NCBI GenBank assembly: GCA_947630925.1
Contig: CANRJM010000006.1
Span: 1-64,000, forward strand
Length of the DNA: 64,000 nt
Source of the DNA: an uncultured Lachnospiraceae bacterium
Lineage (GTDB): Bacteria; Bacillota; Clostridia; Lachnospirales; Lachnospiraceae
Direction of reading: 5' to 3'
The stretch's first letter is position 1. Each line of letters starts with the position of its first letter. The notes beneath the pieces were generated by a model. The model searched no databases, had not been told where the DNA came from, and saw only the letters and a list, made by a program, of their open reading frames with translations. The translations under genes and the position numbers were made by a program. Below are positions 1 to 9,529 of the stretch, in pieces.

Positions 1-133
1 ATGAGAGTTTTGTCAAAGAGAAAAAATTTACTGTTTTTTTAAATTTACCTCTTGACAAAAGTCACTTCATAACGGAGATTTGGATTTTTGAGGAGAAAGG
101 AAGCAGCTACTACATGACTGACAACATGGGAAC

Positions 134-861
134 GTGGTGCAGCTGACAGATGAGAAGGGAAAAGTCACCAAGACCTATGAGTACGATTCCTTTGGAAATG
201 AGGTAAACCAGGACAGCAAGGATGAGAATCCGTTCCGCTATTGTGGGGAGTACTATGATAAGGAGACGGAGGAAATCTATCTCAGGGCAAGGTACTACGA
301 GCCAGAAGTGGAAAGGTTCCTGACGAGGGATACCTATACCGGGGAAGAGGATGAGCCGGAGAGTCTGCATTTGTATACTTACTGTGAGAATGATGCAGTT
401 AATAGAATTGATCCAAAAGGTCATGATTGTTATGTGTTTTCTCTTAATGAATTTAATTTGGAATCAAAAGGAGTTAAGAAGATAATAAAAAATGTAAAAA
501 GATTAGTACTTCTAGGATGTAATGCTGGACATGATGACTATAGTTTTGAAAACATAGCATATTATTTTTGAGGAAAATTAATGGTCCTTGTATAGCTTCT
601 GATGGAACTGTTTACTCATTCTCAGATGTTCCCTGTACAAATAAATCTACTTTTACATCAAAAGGAGATAAAGAGTGGAGAAGTTGGAGAAATGCTACGG
701 GTAGCAAAAGAAAAAAGAATGAGGGTTGGTTAATGTATCATAAGCGTAAAGATATTAGTTATTTATTAAATAGAAAGGTCACACTAAAAATATTATTATC
801 TTTTAAGCGAGGAAAAGAGATGACATCTTTAATGGATCAACGAGTAATACTCTCATCTTAA
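134..861 (+). pseudogene. RHS repeat-associated core C-terminus plus toxin tip, split by a frameshift
   Basis: RHS core motif YDSFGN...NPFRYCGEYYDKETEEIYLRARYYEPEVERFLTRDTYTGE...NRIDPKGHD; tip LVLLGCNAGHDDYSFENIAYYF continues in another frame as RKINGPCIASDGTVYSF (ORFs 134-571 and 568-861). Confidence 0.8.
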
Positions 862-1033
862 AAGGATGACATAAACCCTGATGAAGCTGAAGGTATTTAA
901 ACTATCGTAAATGGTAGATAGCATGTACCTCGATTGATTCGGTAAAAAATAGGATAATAGACTATATTGATCTATTACGAGTATCAAAAGTATAAAACTT
1001 AATTTTTGATACTACAATACGGGGGTTAAGTCT

Positions 1034-1285
1034 ATGAGTTCAGAAACAACGATAGTTGTGGCACAATACCGCCTTCACGAATGGGAAGAACAGAGATCAG
1101 GGACTAACCGTCCGGCCAGTATGAGAGTGGCGGACTGGTGTGTCTGTAACGGCATTACAAAGGCGAGCTACTATTACCGACTCCGCCATGTAAGTTTCGG
1201 GCTCCATGCCCAGCTTTACAGCCACGGTGTTCCGGCTGGATACAACTGGGGCTGTGTGTTTCACGGACAGTTCGCAAATGCCTAA
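1034..1285 (+). pseudogene. IS66-type TnpA-like N-terminal remnant
   Basis: VAQYRLHEWEEQ...NRPASMRVADWCVCNGITKASYYYRLRHV resembles IS66 orfA N-termini; rest of IS absent. Confidence 0.5.
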
Positions 1286-1318
1286 ATAGTTTTTGACTTT
1301 GAGGAGGAAATTAAAGTA

Positions 1319-1711
1319 ATGAAGAAGTTAAAAAAAGGATTAATAATATTGTTAGGAGTATCTATTCAAATGAGTATGTATAATTATGTTAATGTTCAAG
1401 CATATAATTTTCAAAATAGAAACGTTAACATTAAAATTATTTCTGCAACACCCCAAAAAATTAAAATAAAAATTTTTAATAAGGGAGATGATATAGCACG
1501 ATATTCTGAAAGTTTTATATTATATAAATATAAAAAAGGTAAATGGAGAAAAGTAAAAAAAATTTCACAAACCCCAAAAACATTATATCTTATTAAAGGA
1601 AAAGGTAGTAAAACAAAAACAATAGTATGTAAAAAAACTTTTGGGAAAGTATTGCCAAAAGGAAAATATAGGTTTAAATGGATTCAAAGTAAAAAATTTA
1701 CAATAAAATAG
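1319..1711 (+). CDS. small secreted Big_14-like (Ig-like) protein, candidate immunity factor
   Basis: Signal peptide; YKYKKGKWRKVKKI...GKVLPKGKYRFKWIQSKKF pattern; paralogous to 36591-37070. Confidence 0.55.
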   Translation: MKKLKKGLIILLGVSIQMSMYNYVNVQAYNFQNRNVNIKIISATPQKIKIKIFNKGDDIARYSESFILYKYKKGKWRKVKKISQTPKTLYLIKGKGSKTKTIVCKKTFGKVLPKGKYRFKWIQSKKFTIK

Positions 1712-1802
1712 CATTAAATAAAAAAGATGAAAAACTAACTGAGTGTGCGTATGTTCAATAATAAAAATGAAAAAAAGATAGGTTATATTATTTATAAAAA
1801 AA

Positions 1803-1880
1803 TGCAACAGCAGATGATTATAAACATCAGTTTAAGGGCAAGGTCACAGCCTACCGCTACAACAAAAACGATGAACTGAT
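1803..1880 (+). pseudogene. short RHS-repeat fragment
   Basis: Translation ADDYKHQFKGKVTAYRYNKNDELIQ resembles an RHS/YD repeat. Confidence 0.35.
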
Positions 1881-1887
1881 TCAAATA

Positions 1888-2751
1888 TTGAAAGTGGAGA
1901 AAATGATGTTAAAAGAAAGAGGATGGAAAAAGGCATTTATGATTGCGATTGTTTGTATTTTTTTTATTACACCAATATGCTTCGGCTGTGGTAGTGATAA
2001 TGGAAAATTAAATAGTGATAAAAAAGAAGATGAAGAATGTATTAATAACTCTTACAAAATAGGATTTGAGTCAAATACGTCTTTTGGCGATAAGGTGTTA
2101 TGTCCCTATATTGAGTTTGAAGGAGGAAACAGCAGTTTGGAAGAAAAAATAAACGATAATTTGCGGCAGGCATCTACGTCATGGATAAACAAAACGTTTA
2201 TTAAAGAAAATAAAAACACCTACTACCCCGAAGTCTTTTGCCATACATCCAGATTCTTATCAGTAGGTCAATCTTATGAAACAGATAATTTTATTACTAA
2301 ATATAATTTTATTACTAATGATTATATTACCATGGACTTGGTGACGGGCAAGCGAATATTTTTGAAAGACATAATTACAGATGAAAAAAAACTGGCACAA
2401 GTTTTGCACGAAGGAAAGATTATGACTACATCAAGAAATGCTTTCACTTTAGATCAGGATGAGGCAGATGCTGCTGTGCGGCAGTGGTTGAGAAAGGTGA
2501 AACTGTCTAAAATTGAAAAGATACTTCAGCAATGTTCTTTAGAACAAAAAAAGTTTCGGCTATTTACAGATAAGAAAAATAAGAAAAAATCTTCATTGCC
2601 ATTTGTGCATGAAAGACCAAATTTTTATTTACAAAATGATGGATTGGTCATAGAGGAAGGAGAGTGGCATAGTCAAATAATTTTAAAATTTAAGGATATA
2701 GGTTATTTGCTTAACCCTCAATATAAAAAATATTTGACTACTGTCGGATGA
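1888..2751 (+). CDS. secreted/lipoprotein-like protein, possible DUF3298-like domain
   Basis: N-terminal hydrophobic segment followed by FGCGSDNG; next to RHS remnants. Confidence 0.5.
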   Translation: MKVEKMMLKERGWKKAFMIAIVCIFFITPICFGCGSDNGKLNSDKKEDEECINNSYKIGFESNTSFGDKVLCPYIEFEGGNSSLEEKINDNLRQASTSWINKTFIKENKNTYYPEVFCHTSRFLSVGQSYETDNFITKYNFITNDYITMDLVTGKRIFLKDIITDEKKLAQVLHEGKIMTTSRNAFTLDQDEADAAVRQWLRKVKLSKIEKILQQCSLEQKKFRLFTDKKNKKKSSLPFVHERPNFYLQNDGLVIEEGEWHSQIILKFKDIGYLLNPQYKKYLTTVG

Positions 2752-2903
2752 AAAAAGAAATATCCTACAAATATAAAGAATAAATATACAGATTTTAAGT
2801 TAAAGGATATCTTATCATCTGGTGGTAAAAATAAAAGCGAAGGTCGTCATAGTGCAGTAACAGAATGTATTATGGTATGGCTCCATTTGGGGTTGGATTT
2901 CAC

Positions 2904-2932
2904 TTGCGGATTGGGCAGAGGCATATTATAAT
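2904..2932 (+). promoter_or_regulatory. putative promoter TTGCGG-N17-TATAAT upstream of Rpn copy 1
   Basis: Same hexamers and spacing occur upstream of Rpn copy 2 (38179-38207). Confidence 0.6.
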
Positions 2933-2957
2933 AAAAGAGGAAGGATGTGACGAAAGA

Positions 2958-3889
2958 ATGGGGAATAAACTTTCCACGGAAAACAAGGATTCTATGGAAA
3001 AACCGTATTTTTCCAAAAAGCCATTTGAGGAACTGCAGATTAGCGACGATTTTATGTTCAGTGTCATTATGAGGAATCCCAAATACTGCAAGCCGTTTTT
3101 GGAGCGGATATTGGGCGTGAAGATTTCCCGCATTGAGTATCCGGAGTATCAGGACACAATTGACCTTACCTATGATGCGAAAAGCGTCAGGCTGGATATT
3201 TTTGTAGAAGGCGATGAAGATTCCGTGTACTGCATTGAGATGCAGACAACCGATAATAAAAACCTCCCGAAAAGGGCAAGATATTATGAGTCCATGATTG
3301 ACCTGAACATTTTGGAAAAGGGAGAGGACTACAGAAAACTGAAGAAGAATTTTGTAATCTTTGTATGTACGTTTGACCTTTTTGGCGAGGGACGGCATAT
3401 TTATAGCCTTGAAAAACGTTGTATTCAGAATCCGGAACTGCCTCTTGGCGATGAAACGACAACGATCATACTGAATACAAAAGGCACGTTGGATGATGTC
3501 TCGCCGGAGATGAAGATGCTGCTGGACTACATTGACGGGAAGGAACCGGGGGACAGTTATACAAAGGAACTGGACGAAGCGGTAGTGTCAACCAGAAAAA
3601 ATGAGAAATGGAAGGGCGCAAAACGTCCGGTGGACGTTTGTTCTGCGCGGACCGGAACGGAGTGGAGAAGAGTTATATGACTTTACAGATGCATTATCAG
3701 GAGAAATATGAGCAGGGGCTTGAGCAGGGGCTTGAACGTGGACGTGAGGAAGAAAGGGAGCAGTCGAAAAGGCAGTTTGCGTTACGGATGTTGGAAGCAG
3801 GGAAATTATCTGTGGAGGAAATTTCGATGTATTCCGGACTGAGTGCAGAACAAGTGCTCGAATTGGAAAAAGAGATGCAACCAGTGTGA
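2958..3889 (+). pseudogene. Rpn family recombination-promoting nuclease/putative transposase (PDDEXK_2), split by a palindromic insertion
   Basis: DDFMFSVIM...RLDIFVEGDEDSVYCIEMQTTDNKNLPKRARYYESMID core; C-terminal YMTLQMHYQEKYEQGLEQGLERG...YSGLSAEQVLELEKE in another frame; paralog 38230-39085 aligns across the insertion. Confidence 0.85.
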
Positions 3890-3969
3890 TGACGGCAGAA
3901 TTTAACATGTAATAAGCTGGAAAGACAGCACTCTTAGCATGGAATAGATGTAGGGGTGCTGTTTTTGTT

Positions 3970-4143
3970 GTGTCAGAGAAATTTGATACAGCAAGCATGG
4001 AGCAGAAAAAAATGATAGCCTGCCAGTTATTTGTTCGTATTGGATTAGGCAGGGATTATCAGCTTGTTATGCACATAAATGTCACTTACAAACAGTTTTG
4101 CCCCCAGTGGGAAATGAAGGAATGCAGTCAGAGGACAGCGTAA
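3970..4143 (+). pseudogene. C-terminal remnant of a large serine recombinase
   Basis: VSEKFDTASMEQKKMIACQLFVRIGLGRDYQLVMHINVTYKQFCPQW resembles recombinase C-terminal tails. Confidence 0.55.
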
Positions 4144-4437
4144 GATACAGGTAAACGCTTTACATTGAGTTATTGTGGAGTAGTCAAAAAAGAACCCAAA
4201 CCATAAAAGAAAGTGCTTGCAATCTGCTTTGAAATATGGTAAGACACATTTTGTTGTTGAATATGTTCAATGTAATTTGAGTCATATATTGTTTCCCCGT
4301 CTTTCGGTGTGCAAATGCAATGGTGGTAGAACGATGTTACGTTCGAACACCGGAGAAATCGAGGGCAAAAACTGAATATTCCTCGAAGGCTTTTTTTGAT
4401 GACTTCTATGTTCCTAGTAAAACAATGGTAGAGACAT

Positions 4438-4953
4438 TTGAAGATAATAGAAGGAATGCGGTTTCAGAGAAAAGTGGGAAAACAAAAATCTGATATTTAC
4501 AGTGCAGCATCTGATCAGGCAGATATTCAGAAGGTCGAGAAGGTATTAAGAGATGTAAAGATGCAGAAACGTGTAAATGCGATGCGGAATGGCATATATA
4601 CTTATATTAATTATGATTTTGACAACAATGGTGTGGAACTATCAGGTGGAGAAGCGCAGAAAATTGCAATTTCTAAAGCCCTGTATGAGGATTCGCCATG
4701 TTGCATTATGGATGAACCAGCTTCGGCTCTTGATCCAATGGCAGAAGCTGAATTATATAATCAATTTAGTACTTTGCTTTCAGAAAAAACGATTGTTTTT
4801 ATCTCTCATCGATTGTCAAGTTGTATTTTTTGTGACCGTATTCTTGTGTTTAAGGAAGGTAAGTTAGAAGGAATGGGGATTCATGAAGATTTGCTGAAAG
4901 AATCGGAATTTTATTATAAAATGTGGGAGGCGCAGGCAAAAAATTATACATAA
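4438..4953 (+). pseudogene. ABC transporter (exporter type) ATPase, 3' remnant
   Basis: Signature LSGGEAQKIAISKAL, Walker B CIMDEPASALDP, H-loop FISHRL; no Walker A or TM domain upstream. Confidence 0.75.
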
Positions 4954-5188
4954 TATTATAAGTGCGTGCTTTTCTGTTTAAAGTTAACAACAGGTAAAGA
5001 TAAACAGGTTCATCAACAAATGGTTATAAAATCAAAAAAGAAATGTAAAAGTATTAATTATAAACTTGCTTATTATGCTTGTTATTTATGCTGTTTTCAT
5101 ATATTATTTTTATATATATTATCCGATTTTTGAAATGATGCCGTGTAAGTGCGCATCAACAAGAATCAGAAGGTAAATTTTTTTCTTT

Positions 5189-5359
5189 TACAAGATTGTC
5201 GGAACCGTAAAAAATAGATGGAAGACTGCCTGGACAGACAAAAAGATCAAATCCGGGAAAACGTATTATTACAGGGTTGCGGCTTACAAAAAATTGAAGA
5301 AAAAAATCGTTCAGAGAAAGAGTGCGTGGGCGATGGTGTCAACAAAAGCTGCAAAAGTA
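5189..5359. repeat. 171-bp perfect inverted repeat, arm 1
   Basis: Exact reverse complement of 6394-6564, compared base by base. Confidence 0.9.
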
Positions 5360-5462
5360 TATTGATGAATTGAAATAAACAACTTCTTATCTGATGAAGA
5401 AGCGAAAGGACGCTACGATAACTACGCTCTTAAGGGAGAAAAAAGGGGAAGGAGGACTCTGT

Positions 5463-5678
5463 GTGAAAAAAGAAAAAATAATTGTTTTTTTCAAAAATTT
5501 TGCTGACTTTCTAATTACCATGATCATTCTATTATTTATTGAAAACAAATTAGGATGGATGGAGCCTGATCAGGAGATGATTGATACCATCATTGATAAT
5601 GCGATAGGATTGACAATTGGGTTGACTGTTTGGAAAATTATCGTGATGTTGATCAAGAAAAGGGGAAATTTAGAGTGA
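5463..5678 (+). CDS. small membrane protein
   Basis: GTG start after GGAGGACTCT; two hydrophobic helices. Confidence 0.45.
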   Translation: MKKEKIIVFFKNFADFLITMIILLFIENKLGWMEPDQEMIDTIIDNAIGLTIGLTVWKIIVMLIKKRGNLE

Positions 5679-5803
5679 TTAAAGTGTCTATATTTACAAA
5701 AATAGAGGGAAAATATACTTGGAAGATAATCGGTAAGCCGGTGTGCTTGGGCGGTGGGTTTATGCACAAGATGTATAAGTTCCCTGCCAAAATCATGATA
5801 TAG

Positions 5804-5874
5804 AGCAGCTGACGGGAGTCGAACCCGCCTCCTCAGCTTGGGAAGCTGATATACTACCGATGTACTACAGCTGC
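5804..5874 (-). tRNA. tRNA-Gly (CCC anticodon)
   Basis: Cloverleaf on minus strand: GCAGCTG/CAGCTGC acceptor, anticodon loop TTCCCAA, GGGTTCGACTCCC T-arm. Confidence 0.85.
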
Positions 5875-6140
5875 ATATTTATGGGCAGCACACTCTGCCA
5901 CACAGCCCCAAAACAGAACAGGCATTGTATCTATCCGCTCCGCAAGTTGCTAACGATATGGAAACCCGTTACCACTTCCTTACCAAAGCGACACTTTACC
6001 TTTACCGCCTGAACAAAAAAACAACATCCAACATTTAATATTGTATCTTAACTCAAAAGATAATGCAAGACTTTTTAAAAAAATGATTTTTTCTTTCGGT
6101 TGAATCTATTCAATCCCAAAGAAACCATAATACATTTTTG

Positions 6141-7412
6141 TTATTGAACTATAATTACTTTCGCCTTAGAACTATTTTTACCACTATATGACTTTGCCCA
6201 GACCTTGCGCGTTCCAGCCTTTACAAACGTAATCTTTCTTGTTTTTTGGTTCACTTTCACAATTTTTTTATTTGATGTATACCACTGACTTTTTGCCGAG
6301 CCGTTTGCCCGTTGTTGTTTTCACGGTCGCTTTCATTTGTGTGCTTTGTCCCACTTTGCCCCGGACAGATTTTTTGCTGAGTCTTACACTGTTTACTTTT
6401 GCAGCTTTTGTTGACACCATCGCCCACGCACTCTTTCTCTGAACGATTTTTTTCTTCAATTTTTTGTAAGCCGCAACCCTGTAATAATACGTTTTCCCGG
6501 ATTTGATCTTTTTGTCTGTCCAGGCAGTCTTCCATCTATTTTTTACGGTTCCGACAATCTTGTATTTCCCGTTCTTTTTCGTGGCTCTGTAGATTTTATA
6601 TCCTTTGCCTCCGATCATGCGGTTCCATCTGAGCTTTATTTTATTTTTTCCGGCTTTCTTTGTTACAAGTTGTGGCTTTTTGAAATTCGGTTTCCATTTG
6701 GCTGCAAAATATGCGTTGCACTTATCAGGCTCGTACTTATGAGGCTCGTTTGCGTAGACTGCCTGATATTTCTCTCCGGGTTTATATATTTTCCCGTCCT
6801 TTTCCCATCCAATAAAGGTATAGTCTTTCGTTTTGTATGTGCATTTCGGCAGGACGGAAGTATATTTTTCCGTATTCCAATCATAGGTTTCTCTGATATC
6901 CTTTGCGCCGGGCCTTCTTCCGGCAATTTTTCCATATTTAATTTTCCCCGGTTGACAGATACAGTATGTCTCACAATACCATGGATAGTGGAGTTGTTTC
7001 CAGGTATATCCCGAAATATCCGAATCGATTTTTGATGTGGCGGTAATCTTGTATTGCCCGGGAATGCTCCCATAAGGCATCCAAAAATCTATGGATTCCC
7101 CCTCCTGAATTTTTACGGTTGTATATGTTTTGCTGGCAGTATCGTATCTTTCAATTTTCCAGTTCATGTCCGTATAACTCTTATCGGTTGCTATTGTTCC
7201 GTCTGACATATGCACGATTGCACAGTAGGGCTCAACATCACAGCCTATAGCCGGCGGCCAATCCTTAACATAATATTCAGATGTTTTCTTCAATTCAATG
7301 TAATCTATGTACGTCTCATTTTCTGCATCAACATTTTTTCCTGCCCAATGATTACTGGCGCTGCTACAATGATGCATAGCATAAGGCTTATCTTTTTTAT
7401 AACTGCTTTCAT
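6141..7412 (-). pseudogene. secreted surface protein (fibronectin III-like and Big_2-like C-terminus) with two homopolymer frameshifts
   Basis: Signal peptide MKAVIKKISLMLCIIVAAPVIIG is out of frame with ORF 6268-7437; C-terminal WYTSNKKIVKVNQKTRKITFVKAGTRKVWAKSYSGKNSSKAKVIIVQ is in another frame. Confidence 0.75.
6394..6564. repeat. 171-bp perfect inverted repeat, arm 2 (within surface protein gene)
   Basis: Exact reverse complement of 5189-5359. Confidence 0.9.
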
Positions 7413-7881
7413 CTATTGTTCCTCCGCTTTGATACATTATAAAATTGTCCGTTCATTTTGGGTGACTTTTCCAACATTATACTCCCCTCCTTTTTAAAAA
7501 ACAAGAACCATATATGCTTTTTGAATGCTGTGCTTTCTTCTGCTATCTCACATAATCCGGTATTATATATCTGCTGTCATTCATGGAAGAAACCAGAAGG
7601 CGTCAGAATGGATAGATATGGCAAGGGTGTTGAGCGCGTGAATAGTTGAAATATACGAAGAAAATGAGCGGATAAAATGTTTTATTTGTCTGAAAATGAC
7701 GAAAAAATGTCATTTTATGTAAAATGCATTGACTTTGTAATAACGAATCATATATATTGGTAGTAAAATCAAAGATATTCATTGTATTATCAGGCTGAAA
7801 AATTTGCAATCATGCTCAAGTACTACGGCTATGGCGTCCGGTACCGCCGAAACGGCAGAAATGAAAGGAGTGGTAACCGTT

Positions 7882-8778
7882 ATGAAAAGATATATTTTAG
7901 CATTGATGCTCCTGCTGCTTTGTGTCATCGGTATGACCAGCAGGCAGGTGGAAGCGTATTCCGTGACAGTACAGAAGGATGGTGTATACGCTGATGTGAT
8001 TCCTGATTCCTTTGTCAATAATACTGCGGCAATTTTTAAAAAGTATGTAAAAAAGGCTATGAAATATTATAGCAAATACAAGGATGCGGATGATTATACC
8101 TACATTACAAAAGTGCCAGACGAATACCGGGATTTTATTTCGGTGGCAAAACAGATTCAGGATTCCGACAATATTACGATTAGAACCCCATTTTATATTT
8201 ATATTCCGGGGGACGATGCGGAAATATGTGAACGATATTGGTTTTTTGCAGAAAAAAATGGAGAAAAATTGTGTATGTTCCAGATTAATCTGGATACAGA
8301 AACAAAGAAGATTTCCGTTTGGTATAATAAAATGGAGGATAGCCATTTTGCATATGACGCAAATATTGTGAGAGAAACACTGTTTTATGAGATGAATAAC
8401 ATCATCTATGCAGAGACGCCGGATAAGATCAGTGTAGTGTGGGATAAGTCATCTTCTACGGGAGAGCTGATGGCAGGGGCTGATGGTACGACTGACTGGG
8501 CAAATGAGCCGGAAGAGGTAAATCAGAAGTTTCAAAAAAAGAGTTACCGTGAAAAAAAAGAGGAGATTATGGATTACCTGGCAGGTATCAAAGACGGAAA
8601 AGTATATAATAAAGTAGAAAAAAACTTAAAACTGGAGTTAAAGGATGAATATGTAGAGTCGAAAGAGGATGCAAAGGAGAGCAGCAGAACTGGCATTTAT
8701 ATATTGATTGGCATTGCTGTTTTGGTCGTTGTAGTGATTACTGGCGGACTCCTTTTACTGAAACGGCGAAAAGAGTAG
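7882..8778 (+). CDS. secreted, C-terminally membrane-anchored protein
   Basis: Signal peptide MKRYILALMLLLLCVIG; C-terminal TM TGIYILIGIAVLVVVVITGGLLLLKRRKE. Confidence 0.65.
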   Translation: MKRYILALMLLLLCVIGMTSRQVEAYSVTVQKDGVYADVIPDSFVNNTAAIFKKYVKKAMKYYSKYKDADDYTYITKVPDEYRDFISVAKQIQDSDNITIRTPFYIYIPGDDAEICERYWFFAEKNGEKLCMFQINLDTETKKISVWYNKMEDSHFAYDANIVRETLFYEMNNIIYAETPDKISVVWDKSSSTGELMAGADGTTDWANEPEEVNQKFQKKSYREKKEEIMDYLAGIKDGKVYNKVEKNLKLELKDEYVESKEDAKESSRTGIYILIGIAVLVVVVITGGLLLLKRRKE

Positions 8779-8793
8779 CGAGAGGAGCCGCTT

Positions 8794-9045
8794 ATGAAAT
8801 ATGTATTAAAAAACATACGGTCTTTTGCAAAGGATTATACCAGGATATTTATACTGCTGATTATCACGATTGCAGCATCGACATTGATTATTCATCTATC
8901 CTATGGGGTGTTCCGGGAGTATAAGGACAGAAAGGAATTAAGCCGCAATGGGACAAAACAGATTGTGCTCCGTCTGAAAAGATGGAAGGATTGTAAAAGA
9001 CGAGAAAAAAGCAGAGGAACCGACGGGGGCATAAATCATCCTTGA
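8794..9045 (+). pseudogene. ABC transporter permease N-terminal fragment
   Basis: MKYVLKNIRSFAKDYTRIFILLIITIAASTLIIHLSYGV; downstream KDGRIVKDEKKAEEPTGA lies in another frame. Confidence 0.5.
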
Positions 9046-9087
9046 AAAAGCTGTCAACTTGGGATAAGAAATATTTTAAAAAAATAC

Positions 9088-9116
9088 TTGCAATCTGTGT
9101 TCCAATATGATAGTAT
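9088..9116 (+). promoter_or_regulatory. promoter TTGCAA-N17-TAGTAT upstream of the tRNA pair
   Basis: Hexamers and spacing. Confidence 0.5.
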
Positions 9117-9257
9117 AGTCCTTGTCGTCGGGAATTGACGGCAGAGAGTAATGTCCTTATCTTTAGATATGGTTTAGAGTAGCGTCTGTTAATCGTAGGA
9201 TTGCAGGTGCGAGCATTGTTCGGGGAGTTATTCCAACAATGGAATAGTTTTATATAT

Positions 9258-9329
9258 GGCTCCATGGTCAAGTGGTTAAGACATCGCCCTTTCACGGCGG
9301 TAACACGGGTTCAAATCCCGTTGGAGTCA
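9258..9329 (+). tRNA. tRNA-Glu (TTC)
   Basis: GGCTCCA/TGGAGTC acceptor, anticodon loop CTTTCAC, GGGTTCAAATCCC T-arm. Confidence 0.95.
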
Positions 9330-9339
9330 TTTTCTGTAT

Positions 9340-9410
9340 GGCGACTTAGCCAAGTGGTAAGGCACGGGACTGCAACTCCCTGATCATCGGTTCAAATCCG
9401 GTAGTCGCCT
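9340..9410 (+). tRNA. tRNA-Cys (GCA)
   Basis: GGCGACT/AGTCGCC acceptor, loop CTGCAAC, GGTTCAAATCC T-arm. Confidence 0.95.
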
Positions 9411-9416
9411 TGTAAG

Positions 9417-9447
9417 AACCTTATAGAGCATTCTATAAGGTTTTTTT
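9417..9447 (+). terminator. Rho-independent terminator
   Basis: AACCTTATAG..CTATAAGGTTTTTTT. Confidence 0.85.
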
Positions 9448-9529
9448 CGTAGAAATAGGAATTGTTTGATATTTTGCTTCATTATGAATAAAACCATAGC
9501 GTGGGAAGGACAGTCATTAAGGAGAATAC

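Noticed and set aside
110-424. Minus-strand 104-aa ORF over the RHS fragment
   Set aside because: Antisense of the RHS core; a similar antisense ORF recurs at 31562-31807 for the same reason.
2847-3398. Long minus-strand ORF opposite Rpn copy 1
   Set aside because: Fully overlaps the recognised nuclease; no family motifs.
5189-6564. Diversity-generating retroelement template/variable repeat pair
   Set aside because: The arms are inverted and identical, with no adenine-biased differences and no reverse transcriptase nearby.
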